Assembly (NCBI RefSeq): GCF_000695625.1 | Contig: NZ_JMQI01000024.1 | Coordinates: 186,001-250,000, forward strand | DNA: 64,000 nucleotides | DNA from: Amycolatopsis rifamycinica | Lineage (GTDB): Bacteria; Actinomycetota; Actinomycetes; Mycobacteriales; Pseudonocardiaceae | Direction of reading: 5' to 3' | Shown here: positions 57,606 to 64,000 of the stretch, piece by piece | Layout: every line of letters begins with the position of its first letter | How positions within the stretch are numbered: the stretch's first letter is position 1 | Program-made: the position numbers and the translations under genes | The notes under the pieces: model-generated | Seen by the model: only the letters and a program-made list of their open reading frames with translations | What the model was told of the DNA's origin: nothing | The model's database searches: none

Positions 57606-57994
57606 CGCAATCGCCCGGCTCGGATCGCCGGCCGCCCGCCCCGGATGACGACGACCTCATAGACCGCCTGCCAGCGTTCGACACAGTCCTCGAGGAAATC
57701 GGCGACTCCGTTGGCGTAGGCACGCGCCCAGGCCTCCCGGTCGGCCGGGAGGCGGTCAGCGGTTCCGCCGGCGATGACGTCGAGAGAGCCGCCGCCCGGA
57801 ACGTCCACGGTGCGCACGGCGCCGAGCGGATCGAGCCGATCAGCGATCAGGGTCGCGACGCCGCCCGGCCCGGCAGAGGGACTCCAGTCGATGTACAGGA
57901 CCCGGTAAGCCCACTGGGCCAGCTGGACCGCTACGTCGTGGGCCAGCCGATCAAAACGGCCGTCCGGCTTCTCGGTGGTGAAGGTGTAGATCAC
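57606..57994 (-). pseudogene. N-terminal ParA/MinD-like part of the cNMP/Crp/TIR gene, separated by a frameshift
   Basis: GTG 57994 overlaps the TIR gene stop (GTGA) and opens VIYTFTTEKPDGRFDRLAHD, AVQLAQWAYRVLYIDWSPSA, VADFLEDCVERWQAVYEVVV. This has the shape of ParA/MinD-like ATPases (normally KGGxGRS/T, then RVLxxDxDxxxPG), but the P-loop is degenerate (EKPDGRFDRL). Near 57638 the sense moves to the frame of the next part: VVVIRG continues as DPSRAIAVAHLPDAVVV if one G is restored. The original frame then runs on meaninglessly to 57239. It is either a true frameshift mutation or a sequencing error in a G run. Confidence 0.68.
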
Positions 57995-58614
57995 GGCTGG
58001 TACACCGGAAAATCGATCGGGGGCCGCGCAGGAGCGGCCGGAACTTCGCAGGTGGGCCAGTTCGGCCGCCATGCGGGCACCCGTGCGAGTAGCCCGGCCA
58101 GCTCGATCGCGATCGCGCACGTCTCGTCGTACAGGTCCGCCTGCCGGTGGGATCCCTCGAGCGACGGGAACGGGTTGGACACCTTGTGCACCGGGCGGCC
58201 CTGCCGCTTCCTGGCGGTCTCGGGAAACGTCTCGCCGTCGGAATAGATCAGCGGGTACACCAGCTGGGTCACCCCACCAACGGCCTGTTCCCGGGCCACC
58301 ATCGTGTTCAGCTCGACCAGGCCCCACTGCGACGCGAAGTAGGGTGGCGACCAGACAGCCACGAGCATCTTGCTGCGGGCGAGAGCTTGTTGGAGCATGG
58401 TCGGCCAGTGGACGCCCGTCTCGGCGCTCTTGTCGATGAATATCGCGGCCTGGCCGATCTGGTCGGCCAGGCAGTCCACCAACATCCGGTGGAAGTGTTG
58501 CTGCACCCACCGGGCCGCGTTGCCGGGACCGGACCGGCGGTAGCTGAGGAAGACGTCGTAGTGGTATCCGTCCAGCAGTGGCACGAGACCCGGCTGGCTG
58601 CTCGGTTCCGACAC
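57991..58614 (-). CDS. TIR-domain protein
   Basis: A 207-residue cytosolic protein that is one TIR domain with short extensions. It shows YHYDVFLSYRRSGPGNAARW, AIFIDKSAETGVHWPTMLQQ, ALARSKMLVAVWSPPYFASQ and WGLVELNTMVARE. E101 in SQWGLVEL sits where NAD-cleaving TIRs carry their catalytic Glu, so NADase activity is possible. It also resembles the TIR-like FxsC group. GTG 58614 has no clear ribosome site. It is the third gene of the MarR-led set; its stop overlaps the start of the ParA-like/Crp/TIR gene, implying stoichiometric production of two TIR proteins. Confidence 0.87.
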   Translation of the reverse strand: MSEPSSQPGLVPLLDGYHYDVFLSYRRSGPGNAARWVQQHFHRMLVDCLADQIGQAAIFIDKSAETGVHWPTMLQQALARSKMLVAVWSPPYFASQWGLVELNTMVAREQAVGGVTQLVYPLIYSDGETFPETARKRQGRPVHKVSNPFPSLEGSHRQADLYDETCAIAIELAGLLARVPAWRPNWPTCEVPAAPARPPIDFPVYQP

Positions 58615-58692
58615 GCGGTGGGAGTCGCCGGAGATCGAGCGTCCGTTACGGCCGGACCCGCAGCCGGGGCTTGCCCGGTTCGGACTGCGTGA

Positions 58693-59142
58693 TCAGTCGC
58701 CGGGGATCACGATCACCGCCCCCGGCAACGGCTTGAGGTCGGGCTCCACCCAGCCGGACCGCGCCTCGGCCGTCGCCAGGGTCGATGGTCGGTAGTGGTG
58801 AGCGAGCAGACGCTTGTCCAGCAGCGCGGGGTGACGCTTCGCGAAGGCGTCGAAGTCCGCTTCGTCGCCGGACGCGATGTGATGGCCGACGAGCTCGACC
58901 CAGGCCCGGCTGACCGTCGCGTTGTACTTCTGCGGGGCGCCGGCGTATCGCGCCGTCCGCCGGATGCCGTCGCTGATCATCGCGGTCGCGGTGTCCGTGC
59001 CGTATCGACGCACGGCGAGCCAGGTCAGGTGGATGTGCTGGCGATGGCCGAACCGGTCCGCGTGGGCCATGACTTCGGCCAGCAGAGCGTCGAACGGGTT
59101 GCCGGTGGCCGGGATTCGGTCTGCCGCGTGGTCGAGGCTCAT
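58693..59142 (-). CDS. Conserved hypothetical protein of the MarR/TIR cassette
   Basis: A 149-residue, mainly helical protein (PFDALLAEVMAHADRFGHRQ, HIHLTWLAVRRYGTDTATAM, GIRRTARYAGAPQKYNATVS, RAWVELVGHHIA). It ends in the pattern RPSTLATAEARSGWVEPDLKPLPG. I recall actinobacterial relatives that share H-x-LTW near the N-terminus and AxxxWxEPDLxPLP at the C-terminus, with no known function. Several His (HRQHIHL, VGHHI) might bind metal. The ATG overlaps the MarR stop by ATGA, so it belongs to the same operon. Confidence 0.72.
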   Translation of the reverse strand: MSLDHAADRIPATGNPFDALLAEVMAHADRFGHRQHIHLTWLAVRRYGTDTATAMISDGIRRTARYAGAPQKYNATVSRAWVELVGHHIASGDEADFDAFAKRHPALLDKRLLAHHYRPSTLATAEARSGWVEPDLKPLPGAVIVIPGD

Positions 59143-59555
59143 CGGCCGGCCTCCGTCAAGGCCCGCAGTACCGCGCGAGCTCCGTCGACGGCACCCGCCG
59201 GAAGGCCGGCGAGAGCGCGCTTCTCCAGATCGCCGAGAGCACGGCGGATCAGCGCGGCGGTCCGTTCGCCTTCCACCGTCAGTTCGATGAGCACCGCACG
59301 GCGGTCGCCCGGCCGGGGACCGCGGGTGATCAGGCCGCGGCGTTCCAGGCGATCGAGGATGCCGGTCAGCGTCGCGGGCCGGGTCCCCACGGCGGCCCCC
59401 AGCTCGGACACCGTCCGGCCGGTGCCGTCCGCGAGGTTGCCCAACGCGTTGATCTCCGACGCGGTGAGCTCGAGATCGGCAAGCTCCGTCGTGAGCAGGT
59501 GGAGCGTCGCGTGGGTGGCGCGCTGCAGCTCAAGTAGTACGGATCCGTTCTTCAC
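59139..59555 (-). CDS. MarR family transcriptional regulator
   Basis: A 138-residue winged-helix repressor. The DNA-binding part reads DLELTASEINALGNLADGTG, TVSELGAAVGTRPATLTGIL, DRLERRGLITRGPRPGDRRA, with the family's Asp-Arg-Arg wing (GDRRAVLIELT). Helices at both ends form the usual dimer. GTG 59555 starts directly behind a -10-like TATAGT, so the mRNA is probably leaderless. Two copies of a 13-nt repeat over that promoter suggest autoregulation. It heads an operon with a hypothetical protein and two TIR-containing genes, which it should control. Confidence 0.92.
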   Translation of the reverse strand: MKNGSVLLELQRATHATLHLLTTELADLELTASEINALGNLADGTGRTVSELGAAVGTRPATLTGILDRLERRGLITRGPRPGDRRAVLIELTVEGERTAALIRRALGDLEKRALAGLPAGAVDGARAVLRALTEAGR

Positions 59556-59593
59556 GGTTTCGTACTATACGGTTTCGTACTACTTCGCGGCAA
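59554..59593 (-). promoter_or_regulatory. Leaderless promoter and direct-repeat operator of the MarR/TIR operon
   Basis: Read on the - strand: TTGCCG (-35, complement of 59588-59593), an 18-nt spacer and TATAGT (-10, complement of 59564-59569), then 8 nt to the GTG. AGTACGAAACCGT occurs twice with a 15-nt period, ending at the start codon. One copy overlaps the -10 and the other lies between the boxes, ideal places for MarR repression. Confidence 0.72.
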
Positions 59594-59595
59594 AT

Positions 59596-60453
59596 TCATC
59601 CCGCGGCGAGCTCGGCCAGCGGGTCGGTGTGCACGGGCGTCCAGCCCAGCTCACGCTGCGCCTTGGCCGACGTGAGCTGCTGGTCGAGGGCGAACGCGTC
59701 GGCGATCGGGCCCATCTGCTGGCGCGCCTGCTCGAGGCTGAGGGAGACGGTCTTCCCGTCGAGCCCGGCGGCGTGGGCGCACGCCTCGGCGACCTCCTTG
59801 GCGGTCGGGTTGACCCCGCCCACCCCGAGGTACACCGAGCCCGCCGGTGCCGGCAGCGCCGCCGCGTAGAGGCGGGCGAGGTCGTCGAGGTGGATCAGGG
59901 CCCAGTGGTTGGTGCCGTCGCCGAGGTACGGGATCGCGCCGGTTTCTTTGCCCGGCTGGACGAAGAAGATGTCGATCAGGCGGTTGTCGCCGCCGTAGAG
60001 CAGGCCGGGCCGGACGATGACCGGCCGTCCGCCGTCGGCGGCCCGGGCCAGCACCGCGTCTTCGACGGGTTCGCGCCAGGCCACGATCGCCGGCGGGTTC
60101 CACGGCGCGCGTTCGTCCCGCACGCCGTCGGTGTCGCCGTAGACCCAGCTGCCGCCGGTGTGCACGTAGGTGCCGCCGCCGACGCCGTCCTGCATCGCGG
60201 TGGCGGCCGCCAGGTCCTCCTCGCCGCTGGTGGCCTGGGCGAGGTGGATCACGGCTTCCGCCCGCGCCGCCGCCTGGCCGAGCACGTCGAGGTCGGTCAG
60301 GCCACCGCGGACAGCCGTCGCCCCGGCGGCGGCGACCGCCGCCTCGGCGCGGTCGCTGCGCGCGAGCGCCTCGACGGTGTGCCCGAGCCGCACCAGCTCG
60401 CCGATCGTCGCGCGGCCGATGTAGCCCGACCCGCCCGTGAGGAAGATCTTCAT
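59596..60453 (-). CDS. NAD(P)-dependent epimerase/NmrA-like oxidoreductase (atypical SDR)
   Basis: A 285-residue extended/atypical SDR. The N-terminal cofactor motif is MKIFLTGGSGYIGRATIGEL; further segments are VIHLAQATSGEEDLAAATAM, YVHTGGSWVYGDTDGV and VIVRPGLLYGGDNRLID. The classical YxxxK is not evident, as in NmrA-like and epimerase-like members. The C-terminal DFALDQ-like and RELGWTP segments match the family end. The ATG has aaaggga 6 nt upstream. It is divergent from a LysR gene, with a 21-nt palindrome between, so LysR probably activates or represses it. The substrate is unknown. Confidence 0.88.
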   Translation of the reverse strand: MKIFLTGGSGYIGRATIGELVRLGHTVEALARSDRAEAAVAAAGATAVRGGLTDLDVLGQAAARAEAVIHLAQATSGEEDLAAATAMQDGVGGGTYVHTGGSWVYGDTDGVRDERAPWNPPAIVAWREPVEDAVLARAADGGRPVIVRPGLLYGGDNRLIDIFFVQPGKETGAIPYLGDGTNHWALIHLDDLARLYAAALPAPAGSVYLGVGGVNPTAKEVAEACAHAAGLDGKTVSLSLEQARQQMGPIADAFALDQQLTSAKAQRELGWTPVHTDPLAELAAG

Positions 60454-60536
60454 CACTGTCCCTTTCACCCGTGTTCCGTTCCTCCTCCACGGTGGCCCGG
60501 GCACCCCCGGCGCGTCCAAGACCCGTTTCGCGCGCT

Positions 60537-60557
60537 GTGATGCCGCGACGGCATCAC
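60537..60557. promoter_or_regulatory. Palindromic LysR-type operator between divergent genes
   Basis: GTGATGCCG-cga-CGGCATCAC is a perfect 21-nt palindrome with 9-bp arms. It contains the T-N11-A core (TGCCGCGACGGCA) typical of LysR binding sites. It lies 36 nt before the lysR start and 84 nt before the oxidoreductase start. Confidence 0.72.
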
Positions 60558-60592
60558 CGGCCTGCGATGATGGGAGCGGGAGGTGCGCCGGC

Positions 60593-61456
60593 GTGGACTT
60601 CGACCTGCGGAAGCTGCGGTACTTCGTCGCGGTGGCCGAAGAGCTGCACTTCGGGCGGGCCGCCGCGCGCCTGCACATCGCCCAGCCCGCGCTGTCGCGC
60701 CAGATCCGCGCCCTCGAGGACGAGCTGAAAACCGCCCTGTTCGTCCGGGACCGCCGCAGCACGGTCCTCACGGCGGCGGGTGAACAGCTCCTGGCGGACG
60801 CCCGGGACCTGCTGGCGGCCGCCGAAGCCGTGCACCGGCGGGTCACGGCCGCGGCCGAGGCGAAGCCGGTGCTCACCGTCGGGTTCATGCCGGGCATCGT
60901 GGTCACCCCGGCGGTGCGGGCGCTGGCCCGGAAGCGGCCGGACGTCGGCGTCCGGCTGCTGCGCACGAGCTGGCACGACCAGGTGGAGGTCGTCCACGAC
61001 GGCCGCGTCGACGTCAGCATCGTCCGCCTGCCGATCGACCAGCGCGGGCTCACCGTCCGGCCGCTGTTCACCGAACCCCGCGTCGTGATGGTGCCCGCCG
61101 GGCACCGGCTGGCCGGCAAGGAGTCCGTGTCGGTCACCGAACTCGCCGACGAGCACCTGCTGCAGGACCCCGACGCCGTCCCGGAGTGGCGGGACATCGC
61201 CTTCGAACTGCGCGAGCCGGACCGCCCCGAAGTGCCGCGCATCCACAGTGTCGAAGAAAAGCTGGAACTGGTCGCCGCCGGCGCGGGGATCAGCGTCATC
61301 CCCCGGTCGACGGCGACGTTCTACACCCGCCCGGACGTCATCGGCATCCCGATCGAGGACATCGGGCCGAACCGCGTGTGCCTGGCTTGGCTCGCGACGG
61401 GCCGCTCACCCCTGATCGACGCGTTCCTCGACGCGGCCGCGAGCCTGGTGCCCTAG
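60593..61456 (+). CDS. LysR family transcriptional regulator
   Basis: A 287-residue regulator. The N-terminal HTH covers residues 1-62 (DLRKLRYFVAVAEELHFGRA, RLHIAQPALSRQIRALEDEL), followed by the linker helix (EQLLADARDLLAAAEAVHRR). The effector domain covers about 90-285 (VLTVGFMPGIVVTPAVRALA, VVMVPAGHRLAGKESVSVTE). The GTG at 60593 is supported by gggagcgggagg about 9 nt upstream. The palindrome in the divergent gap is its likely binding site, with the NmrA-like gene as the likely target. Confidence 0.92.
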   Translation: MDFDLRKLRYFVAVAEELHFGRAAARLHIAQPALSRQIRALEDELKTALFVRDRRSTVLTAAGEQLLADARDLLAAAEAVHRRVTAAAEAKPVLTVGFMPGIVVTPAVRALARKRPDVGVRLLRTSWHDQVEVVHDGRVDVSIVRLPIDQRGLTVRPLFTEPRVVMVPAGHRLAGKESVSVTELADEHLLQDPDAVPEWRDIAFELREPDRPEVPRIHSVEEKLELVAAGAGISVIPRSTATFYTRPDVIGIPIEDIGPNRVCLAWLATGRSPLIDAFLDAAASLVP

Positions 61457-61484
61457 CTGTCCCGCCCCGGCCGCTCGAGAAGAG

Positions 61485-62471
61485 TCAGTACCGCAGCCGC
61501 GCGAGCAGGAGGTTCGGGTTGTCGCCGGCCAGGTTGGCGCCGTTGGTGACGTAGACCCGGTTTCCCCGCACGACGACGGCGGTGGTCCCCTGCATACCGT
61601 CCTCGGCGTCGAGCAGGGTGGCTCGGCTGCCGTCCGGTCCGACGCGCACCAGCCGGCCGGCCTGGTTGATCGCCGCGAGGATTTCGTCGCCCCGGCCGGT
61701 GAAGTCGAAGTCGTCGATGCCGGCCAGTCCCGTGGCCCGGACCTCGGCGCGGCCGGCGCGGCCACCCCCGGCCACCGGGATGCGGACGATGGTGCCGCGG
61801 TCGGAGTTGCTCGCCCACACGGCGCCGTCGTGGACCTTCAGGCCGTTCGCGCCGAAGAAGCCGTCGGGCGCCAGAGCCGGGTCCGCCGACCACACCGAAG
61901 CCGCGCCGCCACGCAGCGGGGCCTGCCAGATGCGCCCGCCGGCGGAGTCGGTGACCAGGAAGCGGCCGCCGTCGATGACCAAGGCGTTCGGCATCGTGCC
62001 GGCGGGCAGCGGCACGACGAGCCGGGGCGCGCCGGAGGGGCGGACCTGCCAGATCCCGGTCAGCCCGCCCTGCCCCGAGGAGTAGAGGAAGTACACGTCG
62101 CCGCGGTCCGCCCGGGCGACCCCGGTGACCACGGGCACGCCGATGACCGGGGTGGTGCCGCCGCCGCCCGGGGGCAGCGGCATGGTGACGAGCACCCGGA
62201 CCACCCCGTCCGGCGCGACCCGCACGACCTGGCGGGCGGGGATCATGCCGATGACCACGCTGCCGCCGGGCTCCGGGGCGATGCTTTCGGCGACCTGGCC
62301 CGCCGACCGGTCGAAGCGGGCGACGACCCGCACCTCACCCAGGCGGGTACCGCCGGCACGGTGCGCCGGGGCCGCGAAGGCTTCCGGAGCGGTGGCGCTC
62401 GCGGCGAGCAGAGCGGCGAGGCCGAGCGTGGCGACGCGCCGCCACGAGCTGGTGGGCTGCGGGAAAGACAT
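61485..62471 (-). CDS. Secreted beta-propeller protein (ScyD/ScyE or SMP-30/NHL-like)
   Basis: A 328-residue secreted protein. The signal peptide (VATLGLAALLAASATAPEAF) is followed by repeated propeller-blade segments (VRVAPDGVVRVLVTM, FLYSSGQGGLTGIWQVRPSG, ALVIDGGRFLVTDSAGGRIW, ANGLKVHDGAVWASNSDRGT, GTTAVVVRGNRVYVTNGANL). It resembles the ScyD/ScyE and SMP-30-like propellers; without clear metal-site residues an enzymatic role is uncertain. ATG 62471 begins the signal peptide and aggaag lies just upstream. It sits 35 nt from the start of the next - strand gene boundary at 62507, so it may be co-transcribed with that regulator. Confidence 0.8.
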   Translation of the reverse strand: MSFPQPTSSWRRVATLGLAALLAASATAPEAFAAPAHRAGGTRLGEVRVVARFDRSAGQVAESIAPEPGGSVVIGMIPARQVVRVAPDGVVRVLVTMPLPPGGGGTTPVIGVPVVTGVARADRGDVYFLYSSGQGGLTGIWQVRPSGAPRLVVPLPAGTMPNALVIDGGRFLVTDSAGGRIWQAPLRGGAASVWSADPALAPDGFFGANGLKVHDGAVWASNSDRGTIVRIPVAGGGRAGRAEVRATGLAGIDDFDFTGRGDEILAAINQAGRLVRVGPDGSRATLLDAEDGMQGTTAVVVRGNRVYVTNGANLAGDNPNLLLARLRY

Positions 62472-62506
62472 GGCTTCCTTTCGGGCGAGGAGTCGGCCGG
62501 CGCCGG

Positions 62507-63346
62507 TCACGGGGTGAACTGTTCCTGGCCGAGCACGGCCAGCAGCTCCAGCTGGGAGACCGCGGCGGTGCCCGGCGCGGGTGAATACACGATCAGGCGC
62601 TGGTCGGCCCGGGCCGTGGCCAGGACGTCGAAGTCGAGCTCGACGAGGCCGACGGCGGGGTGCAGGACGCGCTTGCGGTCACTGCGCCGCACCGCGACGT
62701 CGTGCCGGTCCCAGAGGCGGGCGAACTCCTCGCTCTTCGCGCGCAACGCCCCGACCAGCTTCACCGCCACGGGATCGGCGGGGCGGGCCGCGAGCGTGGC
62801 CCGCAGGTCCGCCACCTGCGCCCGGCTTTCGTGCTCGTGGTCCTCCGCCGGGTAACGCCCGCGCAGGTCCGGGCCGGTGAACCACCGGTAGGTGCAGCTG
62901 CGGGCGAGGCCGCGGAACCGCGTCTGCTCGCCCAGCAGGGCATCCGCCATCGGGTTCTGCGCGAGCACGACGTTCAGGTCGGAGGCGACCATGGCGGGCA
63001 GGCCCGCCAGTCCGTCCAGCAGCCGCAGGAGGCCGCGGCCGACGTGCTCGTCACCACCCGCGAGAGGCGGCGCGGGATGACCGGCGAGGCGGAACAGGTG
63101 GTCGCGTTCGTCGAACGTCAGCCGCAGCGCGCGAGCCAGCGCGGTCAGCACCGCGACCGACGGCTGAGGACCGCGCCCCTGCTCGATCCGGGCGTAGTAG
63201 TCCGGTGACATGCCGGCCAGCTGGGCGACCTCGAACCGCCGCAGCCCCGGCGTCCGGCGCCGTCCACCGGCCGGGAGCCCGACGTTCCCCGGTTGCAGCA
63301 GCGCACGACGGCGCCGGAGGAAGCCCGCGAGTTCGTTCCGTTCCAC
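62507..63346 (-). CDS. XRE-type helix-turn-helix regulator with MmyB-like ligand-binding domain
   Basis: A 279-residue regulator. The N-terminal HTH (residues 1-80) reads ERNELAGFLRRRRALLQPGN, RRTPGLRRFEVAQLAGMSPD and YYARIEQGRGPQPSVAVLTA. The C-terminal MmyB-like domain (about 105-275) shows LLDGLAGLPAMVASDLNVVL, AQNPMADALLGEQ and the ending LIVYSPAPGTAAVSQLELLA. Such regulators are very common in actinobacteria and usually control a neighbouring oxidoreductase or secreted protein gene. GTG 63346 is the best start; the longer frame upstream runs through a hydratase remnant and is not part of this gene. Confidence 0.87.
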   Translation of the reverse strand: MERNELAGFLRRRRALLQPGNVGLPAGGRRRTPGLRRFEVAQLAGMSPDYYARIEQGRGPQPSVAVLTALARALRLTFDERDHLFRLAGHPAPPLAGGDEHVGRGLLRLLDGLAGLPAMVASDLNVVLAQNPMADALLGEQTRFRGLARSCTYRWFTGPDLRGRYPAEDHEHESRAQVADLRATLAARPADPVAVKLVGALRAKSEEFARLWDRHDVAVRRSDRKRVLHPAVGLVELDFDVLATARADQRLIVYSPAPGTAAVSQLELLAVLGQEQFTP

Positions 63347-63444
63347 GGTTCCAGCATGATCTTCGGGCGGTGGGACAACCAGGACTCGCCGATACCACCC
63401 GGGCCGCGGGCCGGGTCCGGCCGGCGGAGGGTACTTCGACGCGG

Positions 63445-63840
63445 CTACCGGAGTTCGGCGAAGATGGCCTCCAGGCGCCGCTCCCCCGTCACGGGTCTGC
63501 GCGCCCGCCGCCTCGTTCTGCGCCAACCCGGCGCGCTCCAAGGAGGCGAACCGCAGGTCCATCGCCGTCAGCAGCTCGGCACCGCCCCCGCGGGCCGGCC
63601 CGCGCACCTTGGCGATCGTGATCTGCGGCAGCCTCCTGACCCGCTCGTGCAACCGCATCATCGGGGTTCAGGGACCGGTCCGGCTCCGGAGCGATCGGCA
63701 GCGCCGAGAACGCCGGTACCCGGAGGTCCTCGGCGCCGAACGCCTCGGCCGCGAACCGGTCCACGTCGAGCATGAGGGTGGCATCCAGCACGTTGACGGA
63801 ACGGTCGGCTCTCGGGCTCTCCCTGACACGGCGACGCCCG
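63445..63840 (-). pseudogene. Remnant of an enoyl-CoA hydratase/isomerase family gene
   Basis: Three pieces in different frames match one crotonase-type protein: NVLDATLMLDVDRFAAEAFG (from about 63790), HERVRRLPQITIAKVRGPAR with GGGAELLTAMDLRFASLERA (from about 63650), and an apparent C-terminus TGERRLEAIFAELR ending at TAG 63445. RGxxxGGGxEL is the oxyanion-hole region of crotonases. The N-terminus, the part after AGLAQNEA and the reading-frame continuity are all missing. This is advanced decay with internal deletion, not a single base error. Confidence 0.7.
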
Positions 63841-63892
63841 ATCGCCACCTGCTGGCTTTCGTGCGCGGGATGCCGGGGCTTAGGCTGCAGGT

Positions 63893-64000
63893 ATGCCCAT
63901 GATCGAATCGTTGACCCCCGCCGACGCTTTCGAACTGCTGCTCGCCGGCAACCGGCGCTTCGTCGAAGGCGCCCCGGAGCACCCGAACCAGGACGCGGCG
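63893..64000 (+). CDS. Beta-carbonic anhydrase, N-terminal part (runs off window)
   Basis: The 36 codons before the right edge encode MPMIESLTPADAFELLLAGN then RRFVEGAPEHPNQDAA. The pattern LLAGNxRFVxGxPxHPNQD is the N-terminus of bacterial beta-class carbonic anhydrases (CO2 + H2O to bicarbonate). The zinc ligands lie beyond the window. ATG 63893 was taken; ATG 63899 is also possible. TAGGCT at 63881-63886, six bases before the ATG, could be a -10 for a nearly leaderless mRNA. Confidence 0.75.
   Translation, partial: MPMIESLTPADAFELLLAGNRRFVEGAPEHPNQDAA

Noticed and set aside
1-64000. Mobile element, integrase or attachment site explaining the clustered conflict-type genes
   Set aside because: No transposase, integrase, tRNA gene or long terminal repeats were seen; composition does not visibly change at the edges of the cluster.

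Overview
The window is very G+C-rich DNA from a filamentous actinobacterium, most likely a Pseudonocardiaceae (Amycolatopsis-like) chromosome. The basis is strongly G/C-biased third codon positions, many GTG starts, an ESX-type gene set with two YbaB-like proteins and a DUF3558 lipoprotein, a SigG-type ECF sigma factor, and the double-GTPase/GAP1 gene families. The genus is an inference. No rRNA, tRNA, CRISPR array, transposase or integrase was seen.

Layout. 1-12.9 kb: a decayed luciferase-like oxidoreductase, a SigG-type sigma factor with an SDR, a 1657-residue Rhs/YD-repeat toxin with a WXG100-like N-terminus, an orphan hypX/hoxX whose 3' end is tandemly duplicated, a GlxA regulator, an HD-family protein that has lost its HD segment, and a zinc-independent MDR dehydrogenase. 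12.9-13.3 kb: a C-rich minisatellite. 13.3-20.7 kb: secreted proteins, namely an S8 protease with a divergent LuxR-type regulator, then a secreted PQQ-type sugar dehydrogenase and a secreted SMP-30 lactonase behind a perfect CebR/CelR operator. 21-23.5 kb: a tightly overlapping five-gene ESX-effector-type operon. 24-30.6 kb: a two-component system, an RDD membrane protein, a secreted peptidase, a PhoD phosphatase and a small secreted protein. 30.9-32.6 kb: an aldo/keto reductase with a divergent TetR regulator.

32.6-51.7 kb is the most remarkable region. A CHAT-protease/Hsp70 gene pair on the + strand faces an eleven-gene - strand operon: grpE, hsp70, a large beta-rich protein, double-GTPase 1, GAP1, double-GTPase 2, a small membrane protein, a second hsp70, a vWA protein, a small Cys/His protein and a frameshifted membrane protein. 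Most junctions in the operon overlap or nearly touch. It reads as a GTPase/chaperone/protease device of the kind proposed for bacterial biological conflict, with three apparently lidless Hsp70s, its own GrpE and no DnaJ.

51.9-59.6 kb adds an XRE regulator with a Nudix hydrolase, a SEFIR-domain protein from a probable leaderless promoter, and a MarR-led cassette: MarR, a conserved hypothetical, a TIR protein, and a ParA-like/cNMP-binding/Crp-HTH/TIR fusion interrupted by one frameshift. 59.6-64 kb returns to ordinary genes: an NmrA-like oxidoreductase with a divergent LysR, a secreted beta-propeller protein, an XRE/MmyB-type regulator, an enoyl-CoA hydratase remnant and the start of a beta-carbonic anhydrase.

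Two themes recur. Immune or conflict-type domains are dense (Rhs toxin, CHAT, GAP1/double-GTPase, SEFIR, two TIRs). Several genes are degraded; three of the breaks would be repaired by restoring one G, so sequencing error should be excluded before calling those genes dead.
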